DNA from: Afipia sp049747295
GTDB lineage: Bacteria > Pseudomonadota > Alphaproteobacteria > Rhizobiales > Xanthobacteraceae
DNA length: 64,000 nucleotides
Assembly (NCBI RefSeq): GCF_049747295.1
Contig: NZ_JBMHJM010000001.1
Coordinates: forward strand, 186,001 to 250,000
Reading direction: 5' to 3'
A program made the translations under genes and the position numbers. This document shows, piece by piece, positions 8,955-17,108 of this stretch (position 1 is the stretch's first letter; each line of letters starts with the position of its first letter). The notes beneath the pieces are model-generated. The model saw nothing but the letters and a program-made list of their open reading frames with translations, searched no databases and had not been told where the DNA came from.

Positions 8955-10345
8955 CGCGCGATCTCCCAGGTGGTTCCTTCTTTCGAATCTTTGATCACGA
9001 CCCCCATCGCGGCCAGTTCATCACGGATACGATCGGACTCCTTGAAGTCCTTGCGGGCGCGAGCGGCCGCGCGATCGGAAAGCAGGCTGTTGACTTGAGC
9101 GGCATCGATCCCACTCGCCTGTTGTTTCTTGGCCTTCCACCCGGCAGCGCTGTCGGACAGGAAGCCAAGAAGGCGCAAGGATGCAGCGAATGCTTCACGC
9201 TGCTTGGCGTCGCCCGAAGCAGCCGCGTTGCGCAAACCATGCAGCGAGGCCACGACCTGTGGTGTATTGAGGTCGTCGGACAGCGCCTCGAGAACCGCAC
9301 CTGATGCGACCTCTCCCTTGCTGTCGGCCGCAACCTCGTACCAATCGTCAAGCGTCTTGGCGCTTTCTTCCAATCCCTTGAGGGTCCAGTCGATCGGCGA
9401 GCGATAGTGCGTCTTCAGCATATTGAGACGCAGCACTTCGCCCGGCCAGTCCCGCAGCAGCTCATTGATGGTGACGAAGTTGCCGAGGCTCTTCGACATC
9501 TTCTCACCTTCGACCTGCAGGAAGCCGTTATGCATCCAGATATTGGCCATGGTGTGCGTGCCGTGCGCGCATCGCGATTGCGCGATCTCGTTTTCATGAT
9601 GAGGAAAGATGAGATCGAGACCGCCGCCGTGGATATCGAAAACCTCGCCAAGATAGGCGGCGCTCATGGCCGAGCATTCGATATGCCAGCCGGGGCGTCC
9701 CCTGCCCCATGGGCTGTCCCATCCGGGCTCGTCATCTGATGATTGCTTCCACAGCACAAAGTCGGCGGGATTCTTCTTGTGGGCATCGACGGCAATGCGG
9801 GCGCCCGCCTGCTGGTCCTCGAGCTTGCGGCCTGAGAGCAATCCGTAATCGGGCATAGATGCTGTATCGAACAGCACCTCGCCACCGGCCTCATAGGCGT
9901 GTCCCCGCGCGATCAACTGCGTGATCAAGGTCACCATGTCCGTTTTGCCATCCGTCCGCGGCAAGACGAACTCGGTCGCGCGCGGCTCGAATGTCGGCTT
10001 CAGGCAGCCTAACGCCGCCACATCGGCGTGAAACTGAGCTGCCGTCTTTTCGGTGACCCTCCTGATCGCGTCATTGAGCGGAAGGTCGGGAAAATCACGC
10101 AAGGCCCTTGCGTTGATCTTGTCATCCACGTCGGTGATGTTGCGGACATAGGTGACATGGTTCTCGCCATAGACATGCCGCAACAGCCGGAACACCACGT
10201 CGAACACGATGACCGGACGGGCATTGCCGATATGGGCGAAGTCGTAGACCGTTGGTCCGCACACATACATGCGCACGTTTTTCGGATCGAGCGGCCGGAA
10301 CGGCTGCTTCTGCTTGGTCAGCGTGTCGTAAAGCTTCAGTTCCAT
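8951..10345 (-). CDS. cysS: Cysteinyl-tRNA synthetase
   Basis: CysRS charges tRNA-Cys with cysteine in the cytoplasm. The class I signatures are present: FAHIGNARP (HIGH-type) near residue 40 and KMSKSLGNF near residue 275. The zinc ligands are the Cys of MYVCGPTVYD, the Cys of WHIECSAMS and the HENE that follows HHE in IFPHHENEIAQS. The frame is open to 10516, but homology begins MELKLYDTLTKQKQPF, so I use the ATG at 10345, giving 464 residues. The C-terminal anticodon-binding helical region is complete. It heads a tightly coupled run with the 37-residue membrane protein, an acetyltransferase and cimA. Confidence 0.97.
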   Translation of the reverse strand: MELKLYDTLTKQKQPFRPLDPKNVRMYVCGPTVYDFAHIGNARPVIVFDVVFRLLRHVYGENHVTYVRNITDVDDKINARALRDFPDLPLNDAIRRVTEKTAAQFHADVAALGCLKPTFEPRATEFVLPRTDGKTDMVTLITQLIARGHAYEAGGEVLFDTASMPDYGLLSGRKLEDQQAGARIAVDAHKKNPADFVLWKQSSDDEPGWDSPWGRGRPGWHIECSAMSAAYLGEVFDIHGGGLDLIFPHHENEIAQSRCAHGTHTMANIWMHNGFLQVEGEKMSKSLGNFVTINELLRDWPGEVLRLNMLKTHYRSPIDWTLKGLEESAKTLDDWYEVAADSKGEVASGAVLEALSDDLNTPQVVASLHGLRNAAASGDAKQREAFAASLRLLGFLSDSAAGWKAKKQQASGIDAAQVNSLLSDRAAARARKDFKESDRIRDELAAMGVVIKDSKEGTTWEIAR

Positions 10346-10637
10346 GGAAAACGCATCCGTCCCTTGCCTTGCGGCCGGGCGTCCCTTGATCTCATTTTTG
10401 AGAAAAGACGGCTCCAGCCAGCGAATCGCTAGCGAATAATCCCGCGGCAAATGCCGAAAATGGAGAGAGAACCGTTCATCGGCGGCACAATGGTCCAGCC
10501 CAGGGGACCACGTCAAGACCGCGGCATGTCCGGAAGTCGCTCCAAACCTTTGTATAATTGGGAGACATACCCTTAATAATTCTTAACTCTTTGAGCCTAT
10601 TCGTGTATGCGCCTGCTTCCCTCTCGACCGGTGCATT
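10346..10637 (+). other. Divergent intergenic region between cysS and a secreted protein gene
   Basis: This stretch of 292 bases separates two divergent genes and should hold both promoters. The half nearest cysS remains open in the cysS frame but has no coding character. Between about 10550 and 10600 there is an AT-richer patch (AATAATTCTTAACTC) that could hold the promoter of the downstream gene. I see no clear hairpin, repeat or operator in it. Confidence 0.4.
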
Positions 10638-10946
10638 ATGCGATTCGTGTCCGCGCTGCCCTTTTGCGCTCTCTTGCTGCTGAGTTCGCCCGCTTTGGCC
10701 GACAGCCGCGTCTTCGTGATCGCCAATCAGTCGGACGGCTATGCCGTCAACGAGTGCCTCGCCAACGGGGAAAAGTGCGGTGAGCACGCCGCCCGGGCCT
10801 ATTGCCGGTCTCGGGACTTCGCCCAAGCGACCAATTATCACCGCGTTGACCCCGACGACGTGACCGGTTCAGTTCCGTTATCCACAGGCCGCACCTGCAG
10901 TGGCGGCGAATGCGGTGAATACATCGCGATCACGTGCCAGCGCTGA
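10638..10946 (+). CDS. Small secreted cysteine-rich protein of unknown function
   Basis: The 102-residue product has a clear Sec signal peptide: MRF, a hydrophobic stretch (VSALPFCALLLLSSPALA) and an A-L-A cleavage site near residue 22. The mature part has six cysteines spread over about 80 residues (NEC, EKC, AYC, RTC, GEC, ITC), an even number that suggests three disulphides in the periplasm. I do not recognise a named domain. It is expressed from its own promoter, divergent from cysS, and is followed by a paired-hairpin repeat at 11081. Similar short secreted proteins are common in Bradyrhizobium relatives, but no function is inferred. Confidence 0.75.
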   Translation: MRFVSALPFCALLLLSSPALADSRVFVIANQSDGYAVNECLANGEKCGEHAARAYCRSRDFAQATNYHRVDPDDVTGSVPLSTGRTCSGGECGEYIAITCQR

Positions 10947-11080
10947 GCCGCAACGCTCACGTTCCTTTGCAGTTTTTGCCTTATCTGCGCCCCGGAATCG
11001 ACGTGACCTCGCCGCCGGAAGCTAGTATGTGAGCTTCGTCGGCCGCGTCGCGGTCAGTCAGCCGGATCGTGACAGTTTGC

Positions 11081-11247
11081 CTAGTGGTCCGATTTTAACG
11101 TTCGCATCCCGTCTCGGCAGCCACTTTTGCGAACGTTAGAATCGAAGGACCACTAGCAAATGTAAGTTCTAGTGGAGCTTTGGATTTGACGTTCGCATCA
11201 CGAATTCGCGGCAAGGAAGGTAGCGAACGTCAAATCCGCTCCACTAG
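11081..11247 (+). repeat. Paired-hairpin repeat, unit 1
   Basis: Two adjacent imperfect palindromes, 11081-11156 and 11169-11247, each start and end with CTAG. The first opens CTAGTGGTCC and closes GGACCACTAG; the second opens CTAGTGGAGC and closes GCTCCACTAG. A 12-base linker (CAAATGTAAGTT) joins them. The stems are about 24 bp, with a three-base bulge on the inward-facing arm of each hairpin. Five similar units occur in the window. This one overlaps the apparent 5' end of the DUF2865 gene. Confidence 0.95.
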
Positions 11248-12355
11248 CCTTCTCTTCAAGCGATGCATCCTTGCCTGCGCCGCCGCCTTGAGCGTCGCAG
11301 CGGTGGCTTTCGAGGCTATGGCGCAAGGCGCCCCTCCGCCGCCTCCTGGACCGCCTCCCGGCAATCCCATGTGTCAGCGGCTTGTCGGGCAGCTCGCTGC
11401 CATTGACGGCGGTGGCGGCGACAGCGCGCGTGCGGATCAGATCCGGCGCTACGAGGAGGCGGCCCACCGTCAGCAGGCAGAGCTGGAGCGCGTGCAGGGA
11501 CAGGCGCGACGCCAAGGATGCGACAGTTCAGGATTTTTCTCGCTGTTCAGCGGCCAATCGGCGCAGTGCGGCCCGATCAACAACCAGATTCAGCAAATGC
11601 GCTCGAATCTCGACCAGATCACCACCAGCCTTGAGCGGCTGCGTGGCGGCGGCGGTAATCCCGAGCGCGACAATCAGCGCCGCTCGGTGCTGCTGGCACT
11701 GGCCCAGAACAATTGCGGACCGCAATACGCCCAGGCGGCCCGCGCCGCCGGCGGCGGTGGTTTTCTCGAAAACCTCTTTGGCGGCGGCGGAGGCCAGACA
11801 GCGGACGCTCCCCCGATGGACAACGGCGCGCCGTCATCGACATATCGTACCGTCTGCGCACGCAGCTGCGATGGATATTACTTCCCGATTTCCTTTGCGA
11901 CGGTTCCGAGCCGTTTCGGCGAAGACGAAAAAACTTGCAAAGCTCTTTGCCCGGCAGCAGACGCAACGCTCTATACCTATCGCAATCCGGGCGAAGACAT
12001 GAATCAGGCGGTGTCGCTCTCGGGACAGCCCTATTCGCAGTCGCCGAATGCATTCCGCTATCGCCAGCAATTCGACAAAACGTGCAGTTGCAAGGCTCCC
12101 GGACAAACCTGGTCCGATGCGCTGAAGAACATCGACGACAAAGCGTCTCTCGAGCAAGGCGACATCATCGTCACCGACGAGCGGTCGAAGAAGATGGCAC
12201 AACCGCAGCAGACACCGGTGTCTCAGCGGAAAGGTGCGCCTCCCGCCGCAACGGCCCAAAATCCAGCGCCGGCACCAGCGCCGCCCCAGAGCGCGACATC
12301 GCAGAACAACAAGCCGATCCGCTCGGTCGGACCGACCTTCATCCCGGCGCACTAA
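11180..12355 (+). CDS. DUF2865 domain protein, exported, start uncertain
   Basis: The mature protein has a proline-rich start after a signal-like stretch (CILACAAALSVAAVAFEAMAQ), a central coiled-coil region rich in Gln/Arg/Glu (about residues 75-160) and glycine-rich linkers. A Cys-containing domain (TVCARSCDGYYFPISFATVP and CSCKAPGQ) and an Ala/Pro-rich tail ending RSVGPTFIPAH follow. This arrangement matches DUF2865, a family seen mainly in rhizobia relatives; its function is unknown. The only usable starts in frame lie inside the second hairpin of repeat unit 1 (a TTG at 11180), so the first 22 or so residues would be encoded by the repeat. No ATG exists in frame between the repeat and the signal peptide. 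The gene may have lost its native start to the insertion. Confidence 0.75.
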   Translation: MDLTFASRIRGKEGSERQIRSTSLLFKRCILACAAALSVAAVAFEAMAQGAPPPPPGPPPGNPMCQRLVGQLAAIDGGGGDSARADQIRRYEEAAHRQQAELERVQGQARRQGCDSSGFFSLFSGQSAQCGPINNQIQQMRSNLDQITTSLERLRGGGGNPERDNQRRSVLLALAQNNCGPQYAQAARAAGGGGFLENLFGGGGGQTADAPPMDNGAPSSTYRTVCARSCDGYYFPISFATVPSRFGEDEKTCKALCPAADATLYTYRNPGEDMNQAVSLSGQPYSQSPNAFRYRQQFDKTCSCKAPGQTWSDALKNIDDKASLEQGDIIVTDERSKKMAQPQQTPVSQRKGAPPAATAQNPAPAPAPPQSATSQNNKPIRSVGPTFIPAH

Positions 12356-12466
12356 TCCGCTCCGACCAGGACAGATTGCCGTTCCGCAACCTCCCCTGAC
12401 CAATCTTTCCCGAATTCCTGCAGCACCGCACGAGCTGCGCGGGCAACGCCGCGCCAGCAAGCCGGC

Positions 12467-14224
12467 TTAACCGTCGAAGGCTTCAACCGAACCGCGGCTC
12501 GAACGCGTCACCAGCGTGTCATCGGCCTTCGGCGCTGGCACACCGTTTTCACGAAACTTGTTGGTGATCGGGTAGCGGCGGTCGCGACCGAAGTTCTTGC
12601 GGGTGACTTTCACGCCGGGCGCCGCCTGACGGCGTTTATATTCCGCGACATTCAGCAACCGGCTGATCCGCAGCACCGTGTCCCGATCGAAGCCTTCCGC
12701 AATAATCGATGCGACAGGCTCTTCGCGCTCGACCAGCCGCTCAAGAATGGCGTCGAGCACATCGTAAGGCGGCAGCGAATCCTGGTCGGTCTGATTTTCG
12801 CGCAGCTCCGCCGTGGGTGGGCGCGTGATGATGTTGGGAGGAATGACCTCCCCCGATGGACCGAGAGCCCCTTCCGGCTTCCAGCTGTTCCGCAACGTCG
12901 ACAGGCGGAATACCTCGGTCTTGTAGATATCCTTGATCGGATTGTAGCCGCCGTTCATGTCGCCATAGAGCGTAGCGTATCCCACCGACATTTCAGATTT
13001 GTTGCCGGTGGTGACCAGCATCGCGCCGGTCTTGTTGGAGATCGCCATCAGCAGCACACCGCGGGTACGTGCCTGAAGGTTTTCCTCCGTGACGTCGCGT
13101 TCCAGGCCCTTGAACGGCCCGGACAAGATTTCTTCAAGACCGTGCACCGCGGGCGCGATGGAAAGCACTTCGTACTGAATGCCGAGCGCTTTTGCGAGCT
13201 TTGCTGCATCATCGAGCGACTCCTGCGCCGTGAAACGGAACGGCAGCATCACACCGCGCACGTTGTCGGCACCCAACGCATCGACCGCGATCGCCGCGCA
13301 TAAAGCGGAATCGATGCCACCGGAAATGCCCAGCAGCACGCCGGGAAAACCGGTCTTGGTGACGTAATCGCGCAAGCCGAGCACGCAGGCTGCGTAGTTC
13401 CCCTTGTCGCCATCAAGAACCTGCGCGATTGGCCCCTTCTTGCAGGTCCACCCCTCGTCGCCCTTGATGCATTGGATGGTGGTGATGTTTTCCTCAAATG
13501 CGGGAAGCTGCAGTGCCAGCGAACGATCGGCGTTCAGCGCGAACGATGAACCATCGAACACCAGTTCGTCCTGCCCTCCCACCTGATTGAGATAGATCAG
13601 CGGCAGGCCGCTCTCCGCGACGCGCGCCACGGAAACCGACAAACGCATGTCGTTTTTCTCACGCGTGTAAGGCGAGCCGTTGGGCACGATCAGAATTTCA
13701 GCGCCCGTCTCCGCGAGGCATTCGACGACGTTTTCATAATCCCGGGATTCTTCCATCCATGTGTCTTCACAGATGGGAATTCCGATCCGCACGCCCCGGA
13801 TTGTAATTGGTCCCGAAACCGGCCCGCGCGCAAACACGCGCTTCTCGTCGAACACGCCGTAGTTCGGCAAATTGACCTTGAACCGCAAGGCTGCGATCCG
13901 GCCGCCGTCAAGCAGCACGCACGCATTGTAGAGCTTGCCGTCTTCGACCCAAGGCGTGCCGATCAACATCGCGGGTCCGCCATCGGCGGTTTCACGCGCG
14001 AGGTTCTCGACCTCTGCACGGCAGGCAGCCTGGAACGCCGGCTTCAGCACAAGGTCTTCCGGCGGATAGCCCGCGATGAACAATTCGGGGAGCACAACAA
14101 CATCTGCGCCGTCGGCTTTCGCCCGTCCACGCGCCGCGCGCGCCTTGGCGGCGTTGCCGGTGACGTCACCGACAACCGGATTGAGTTGCGCAAGTGTGAT
14201 CGTAAGTTGGGAAATCTCGGCCAT
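12467..14224 (-). CDS. nadE: Glutamine-dependent NAD+ synthase
   Basis: This two-domain enzyme makes NAD+ from nicotinic acid adenine dinucleotide, ATP and glutamine. The N-terminal nitrilase-like glutaminase domain (about residues 1-270) shows the catalytic triad regions: VVLPELF (Glu), the Lys of RFKVNLPNYGVFDE and PICEDTW (Cys). The C-terminal synthetase domain carries the ATP-pyrophosphatase loop GISGGIDSALC and the later TTGNKSEMSVGYATLYGD. The length of 585 residues is normal for the fused bacterial form. The start MAEISQLTITLAQLNPVVGD is the family's first strand, so the ATG at 14224 is well supported. dgkA remnants lie just upstream on the same strand. Confidence 0.97.
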   Translation of the reverse strand: MAEISQLTITLAQLNPVVGDVTGNAAKARAARGRAKADGADVVVLPELFIAGYPPEDLVLKPAFQAACRAEVENLARETADGGPAMLIGTPWVEDGKLYNACVLLDGGRIAALRFKVNLPNYGVFDEKRVFARGPVSGPITIRGVRIGIPICEDTWMEESRDYENVVECLAETGAEILIVPNGSPYTREKNDMRLSVSVARVAESGLPLIYLNQVGGQDELVFDGSSFALNADRSLALQLPAFEENITTIQCIKGDEGWTCKKGPIAQVLDGDKGNYAACVLGLRDYVTKTGFPGVLLGISGGIDSALCAAIAVDALGADNVRGVMLPFRFTAQESLDDAAKLAKALGIQYEVLSIAPAVHGLEEILSGPFKGLERDVTEENLQARTRGVLLMAISNKTGAMLVTTGNKSEMSVGYATLYGDMNGGYNPIKDIYKTEVFRLSTLRNSWKPEGALGPSGEVIPPNIITRPPTAELRENQTDQDSLPPYDVLDAILERLVEREEPVASIIAEGFDRDTVLRISRLLNVAEYKRRQAAPGVKVTRKNFGRDRRYPITNKFRENGVPAPKADDTLVTRSSRGSVEAFDG

Positions 14225-14267
14225 GTCTGCTTTTAGCCCGGCGGATGAGATTTCCGCAATTGCTCGC

Positions 14268-14617
14268 TTAGATGAAGCCTATGCGCTCGGCGATGGCAAA
14301 GAGCCAGGTGATGCCCGCAATGAGAAGCGCCACGCCCACTGCGGCCGAGCCCATATCCTTGACGCGCCCGATCTGCGGATCGTGATCCATTGTCAGACGG
14401 TCGGAGAGCTTTTCAATTGCCGTATTCAGCAACTCAACCACGAGCAACAGCAATATGACAACAATGAGCTCGACCCGCCGCGCCGGCGTTACCCCGATGA
14501 ACCACGCGGTATCGATATCAAAAGCGCGGCCAGTTCCTCGCGAATGGCCTGTTCGGAACGGACTGCAAAAATCAGTCCGTTCCTGGTGTTGATGGTGGCG
14601 CGCCAGATGCGCAGCAC
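14268..14617 (-). pseudogene. dgkA: Diacylglycerol kinase (DgkA), frameshifted
   Basis: DgkA phosphorylates diacylglycerol in the inner membrane. The N-terminal part reads in one frame from a GTG at 14617, just three bases after the DAHP synthase stop. It gives LRIWRATINTRNGLIFAVRS, then EQAIREELAALLISIP, and then meets a stop near 14490. The rest reads in another frame as AWFIGVTPARRVELIVVILL, then VVELLNTAIEKLSDR and KDMGSAAVGVALL. The break is near 14503-14512, where about four bases seem missing between the codons for IP and W. The catalytic Glu, Asn and KD residues lie after the break. It is therefore a recent pseudogene or a sequencing error; intact ribosomal frameshifting is less likely. 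Confidence 0.8.
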
Positions 14618-14619
14618 CT

Positions 14620-16011
14620 TTAGAAGCCTGCGACAGCCGGCATCGGTTTCACCTTGCCTGCGCGCTCCTGCTTGAGCAGTTCGGCGATCAGGAAAGCCAT
14701 ATCGATGGACTGCTCGGCATTAAGCCGCGGATCGCAAACCGTGTGATAACGGTCGTTGAGATCCTCATCGGTGATGGCGCGCGCGCCGCCGATGCACTCG
14801 GTGACGTCCTGACCGGTCATCTCCAGATGAACGCCACCCGCGTGGGTGCCCTCGGCCGCGTGAATCGTAAAGAACGATTTCACTTCCGACAGCACGCGGT
14901 CAAACGGCCGCGTCTTGTATCCGGAGGTCGACGTGATGGTGTTGCCGTGCATCGGATCGCACGACCAGACCACCACCCGGCCCTCGCGCTGAACAGCGCG
15001 GATCAACTGCGGCAGATGATCGCCCACCTTGTCCGCGCCGAACCGGTTGATCAGCGTCAGACGTCCCGGCTCGTTGTCGGGGTTGAGAACGTCGATCAGC
15101 TTGAGCAGTTCATCAGGCTTCAGCGACGGGCCGCACTTGAGGCCGATCGGATTCTTGATGCCGCGGAAGTATTCCACGTGGCCGTGGTCGAGCTGCCGGG
15201 TGCGGTCGCCGATCCAGATCATGTGGCCCGACGTTGCGTACCAGTCGCCGGTCGTGGAATCGACGCGGGTGAACGCCTGCTCGTAGCCGAGCAGCAAGGC
15301 CTCATGGCTGGTGTAGAAATCCGTAGCGCGCAGTTCCGGATGGCTTTCGAGATCCAGTCCGCACGCCTGCATGAAGTTGAGCGCATCGGAAATGCGATCG
15401 GCCAATTCCTTGTAACGGCGCGACTGCGGCGAATCCTTCAGGAATCCGAGCATCCACTGATGCACGCTGCCGAGATTGGCGAAACCGCCGGTCGCGAACG
15501 CGCGCAGCAGGTTCAGGGTCGCAGCGGACTGGCGATAAGCCATCAACTGGCGCTGCGGATCGGGCGTACGCGCTTCCGCCGTGAACGCGTTGTCATTGAC
15601 GATGTCGCCACGGTAGCTCGGCAGTTCCACGCCATCGATCTTCTCGACCGGCGAGGAACGCGGCTTGGCGAACTGCCCCGCGATGCGCCCGACCTTCACC
15701 ACCGGCAGCGCGCCGGCATAGGTCAGCACCACCGCCATCTGCAGCAGCACGCGGAAGAAATCGCGAATGTTGTTGGCGCCGTGCTCGGCAAAGCTCTCGG
15801 CGCAATCGCCGCCCTGGAGCAGGAAGGCTTCGCCCGCCGCGACGCGCCCGAGCGCCTTCTTCAGGTTGCGCGCTTCACCTGCAAAAACCAGCGGCGGAAA
15901 CGTGGCCAGTTGCGCCTCGACATCGGCCAACGCCTTGGCATTGGGATACTCAGGCACTTGCAGCACTGGCTTGTTGCGCCAGCTATCGGGCGTCCACCGC
16001 TCGGACATCAC
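14620..16011 (-). CDS. aroG: Class II 3-deoxy-7-phosphoheptulonate synthase
   Basis: DAHP synthase joins phosphoenolpyruvate and erythrose 4-phosphate in the first step of the shikimate pathway. The 463-residue protein is of the plant-like class II type. It starts ERWTPDSWRNKPVLQVPEYP, has the LLQGGDCAESFAEH motif with the metal-binding Cys near residue 68, and later KCGPSLKPDELLKLIDVLNP and VWSCDPMHGNT. The C-terminal GGVHLEMTGQDVTECIGG carries further metal ligands. Two ATGs in a row at 16011 and 16008 are both possible starts. It is followed after three bases by the broken dgkA. It is divergent from the alpha/beta hydrolase gene at 16178. Confidence 0.95.
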   Translation of the reverse strand: MMSERWTPDSWRNKPVLQVPEYPNAKALADVEAQLATFPPLVFAGEARNLKKALGRVAAGEAFLLQGGDCAESFAEHGANNIRDFFRVLLQMAVVLTYAGALPVVKVGRIAGQFAKPRSSPVEKIDGVELPSYRGDIVNDNAFTAEARTPDPQRQLMAYRQSAATLNLLRAFATGGFANLGSVHQWMLGFLKDSPQSRRYKELADRISDALNFMQACGLDLESHPELRATDFYTSHEALLLGYEQAFTRVDSTTGDWYATSGHMIWIGDRTRQLDHGHVEYFRGIKNPIGLKCGPSLKPDELLKLIDVLNPDNEPGRLTLINRFGADKVGDHLPQLIRAVQREGRVVVWSCDPMHGNTITSTSGYKTRPFDRVLSEVKSFFTIHAAEGTHAGGVHLEMTGQDVTECIGGARAITDEDLNDRYHTVCDPRLNAEQSIDMAFLIAELLKQERAGKVKPMPAVAGF

Positions 16012-16177
16012 TGAAACTCCTAACAGAACCGTCTGGACAATAGCGCGGGGTTATACACAGATGGCCCCCTTCTTGCCAGTTGCAATTCGCCGTTGGATTT
16101 CAAGCGCTTGCGGACCCGACAAGTTAACTTTAGACGATTTTATTGCCGTTTTGGCCCAAACGCGAAGGGGAATTGCC

Positions 16178-17062
16178 GTGACATCCGGGATTTCGAGCCC
16201 ACCGCCGGATGCCGGCTCCAGTGCTAATCTCTCTTTCAAGGCCTCTGATGGCTATCGGCTTGCGGGCACCCTGTTCCGGCCGTCCGGACCGGTCCAAAGC
16301 GCGGTTCTGGTCAATTCGGCAACCGCCGTTCCGCGCAAGATCTATCGCGGGTTCGCCAGCTATCTGGCAGAGCGCGGGTGCGCGGTCCTGACCTATGACT
16401 ATCGCGGCACGGGCGATTCCCGTCCGGGATCACTGGTGGGGTTCGATGCGTCGATGGCGGATTGGGCGGCGCGCGACGTGACTGCAGCCGTTGCCTGGAT
16501 GCGATCGCAGTTTCCCATGCCGCTTCGCTATGTGGGCCATTCGTTCGGCGGCCAGGCCCTCGGACTGCTGCCAAACAACACCGAGGTTTCGCGCGCGCTG
16601 TTTGTGGCCGCTCAGGCCGGCTACTGGGGCCTGATGACACCGCCAGAGGGTTACCGTGTCTATGCGCTGATGAACTTCATCGGCAAACCGCTCACGCAGA
16701 TGATGGGTTACGCCTCCGGCAAGATGGGGCTTGGGGAGGACCTGCCGAAGCACGTCTATCTGCAGTGGGCGCGCTGGGTCATGAGCAAGCGTTACTACTA
16801 CGATGACCCAACGCTGGCTGCGCTGGTGAATTACCCGAACTACCGTGGCGCGGTGCGGGCGCTGAGCTTCTCCGACGATCCGTGGGCCACACCACCCGCC
16901 GTCGAGGTGCTCTGCTCAGGCTTTACATCGACCAAACCGGAGATCGTCACGATCAGTCCCGCGAGCGTCGGTGCGGCGAAGGTCGGTCACCTAGGCTTCT
17001 TTCGTCCCGAGCACCGCAACAGCCTCTGGAAAGATGCCACCGATTGGCTGCTGGCTGACTGA
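16178..17062 (+). CDS. Alpha/beta hydrolase family protein
   Basis: The 294-residue protein has the alpha/beta hydrolase fold. LAGTLFRPSGPVQSAVLVNS gives the first strands, YDYRGTGDSRPG precedes the cap, and the nucleophile elbow is YVGHSFGGQALG (GxSxG, Ser). The catalytic His is probably in AKVGHLGFFRPE near the C-terminus, and the Asp in the FTSTKPEI region is less certain. The substrate cannot be read. I place the start at the GTG at 16178 because a GAAGGGG ribosome-binding site lies eight bases before it; the longer open frame up to 15767 runs antisense to the DAHP synthase gene. No signal peptide is present. It converges on the beta-propeller gene. Confidence 0.86.
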   Translation: MTSGISSPPPDAGSSANLSFKASDGYRLAGTLFRPSGPVQSAVLVNSATAVPRKIYRGFASYLAERGCAVLTYDYRGTGDSRPGSLVGFDASMADWAARDVTAAVAWMRSQFPMPLRYVGHSFGGQALGLLPNNTEVSRALFVAAQAGYWGLMTPPEGYRVYALMNFIGKPLTQMMGYASGKMGLGEDLPKHVYLQWARWVMSKRYYYDDPTLAALVNYPNYRGAVRALSFSDDPWATPPAVEVLCSGFTSTKPEIVTISPASVGAAKVGHLGFFRPEHRNSLWKDATDWLLAD

Positions 17063-17070
17063 AGCAACAA

Positions 17071-17100
17071 GCGGGAAGGAAATGTCACTCTCCTCCCCGC
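17071..17100. terminator. Possible shared terminator hairpin
   Basis: Between two convergent genes, GCGGGAAGG (17071-17079) can pair with CCTCCCCGC (17092-17100) with one mismatch around a 12-base loop. There is no strong T-run on either side, so this is a weak candidate for ending both transcripts. Confidence 0.28.
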
Positions 17101-17108
17101 GATGCTGA

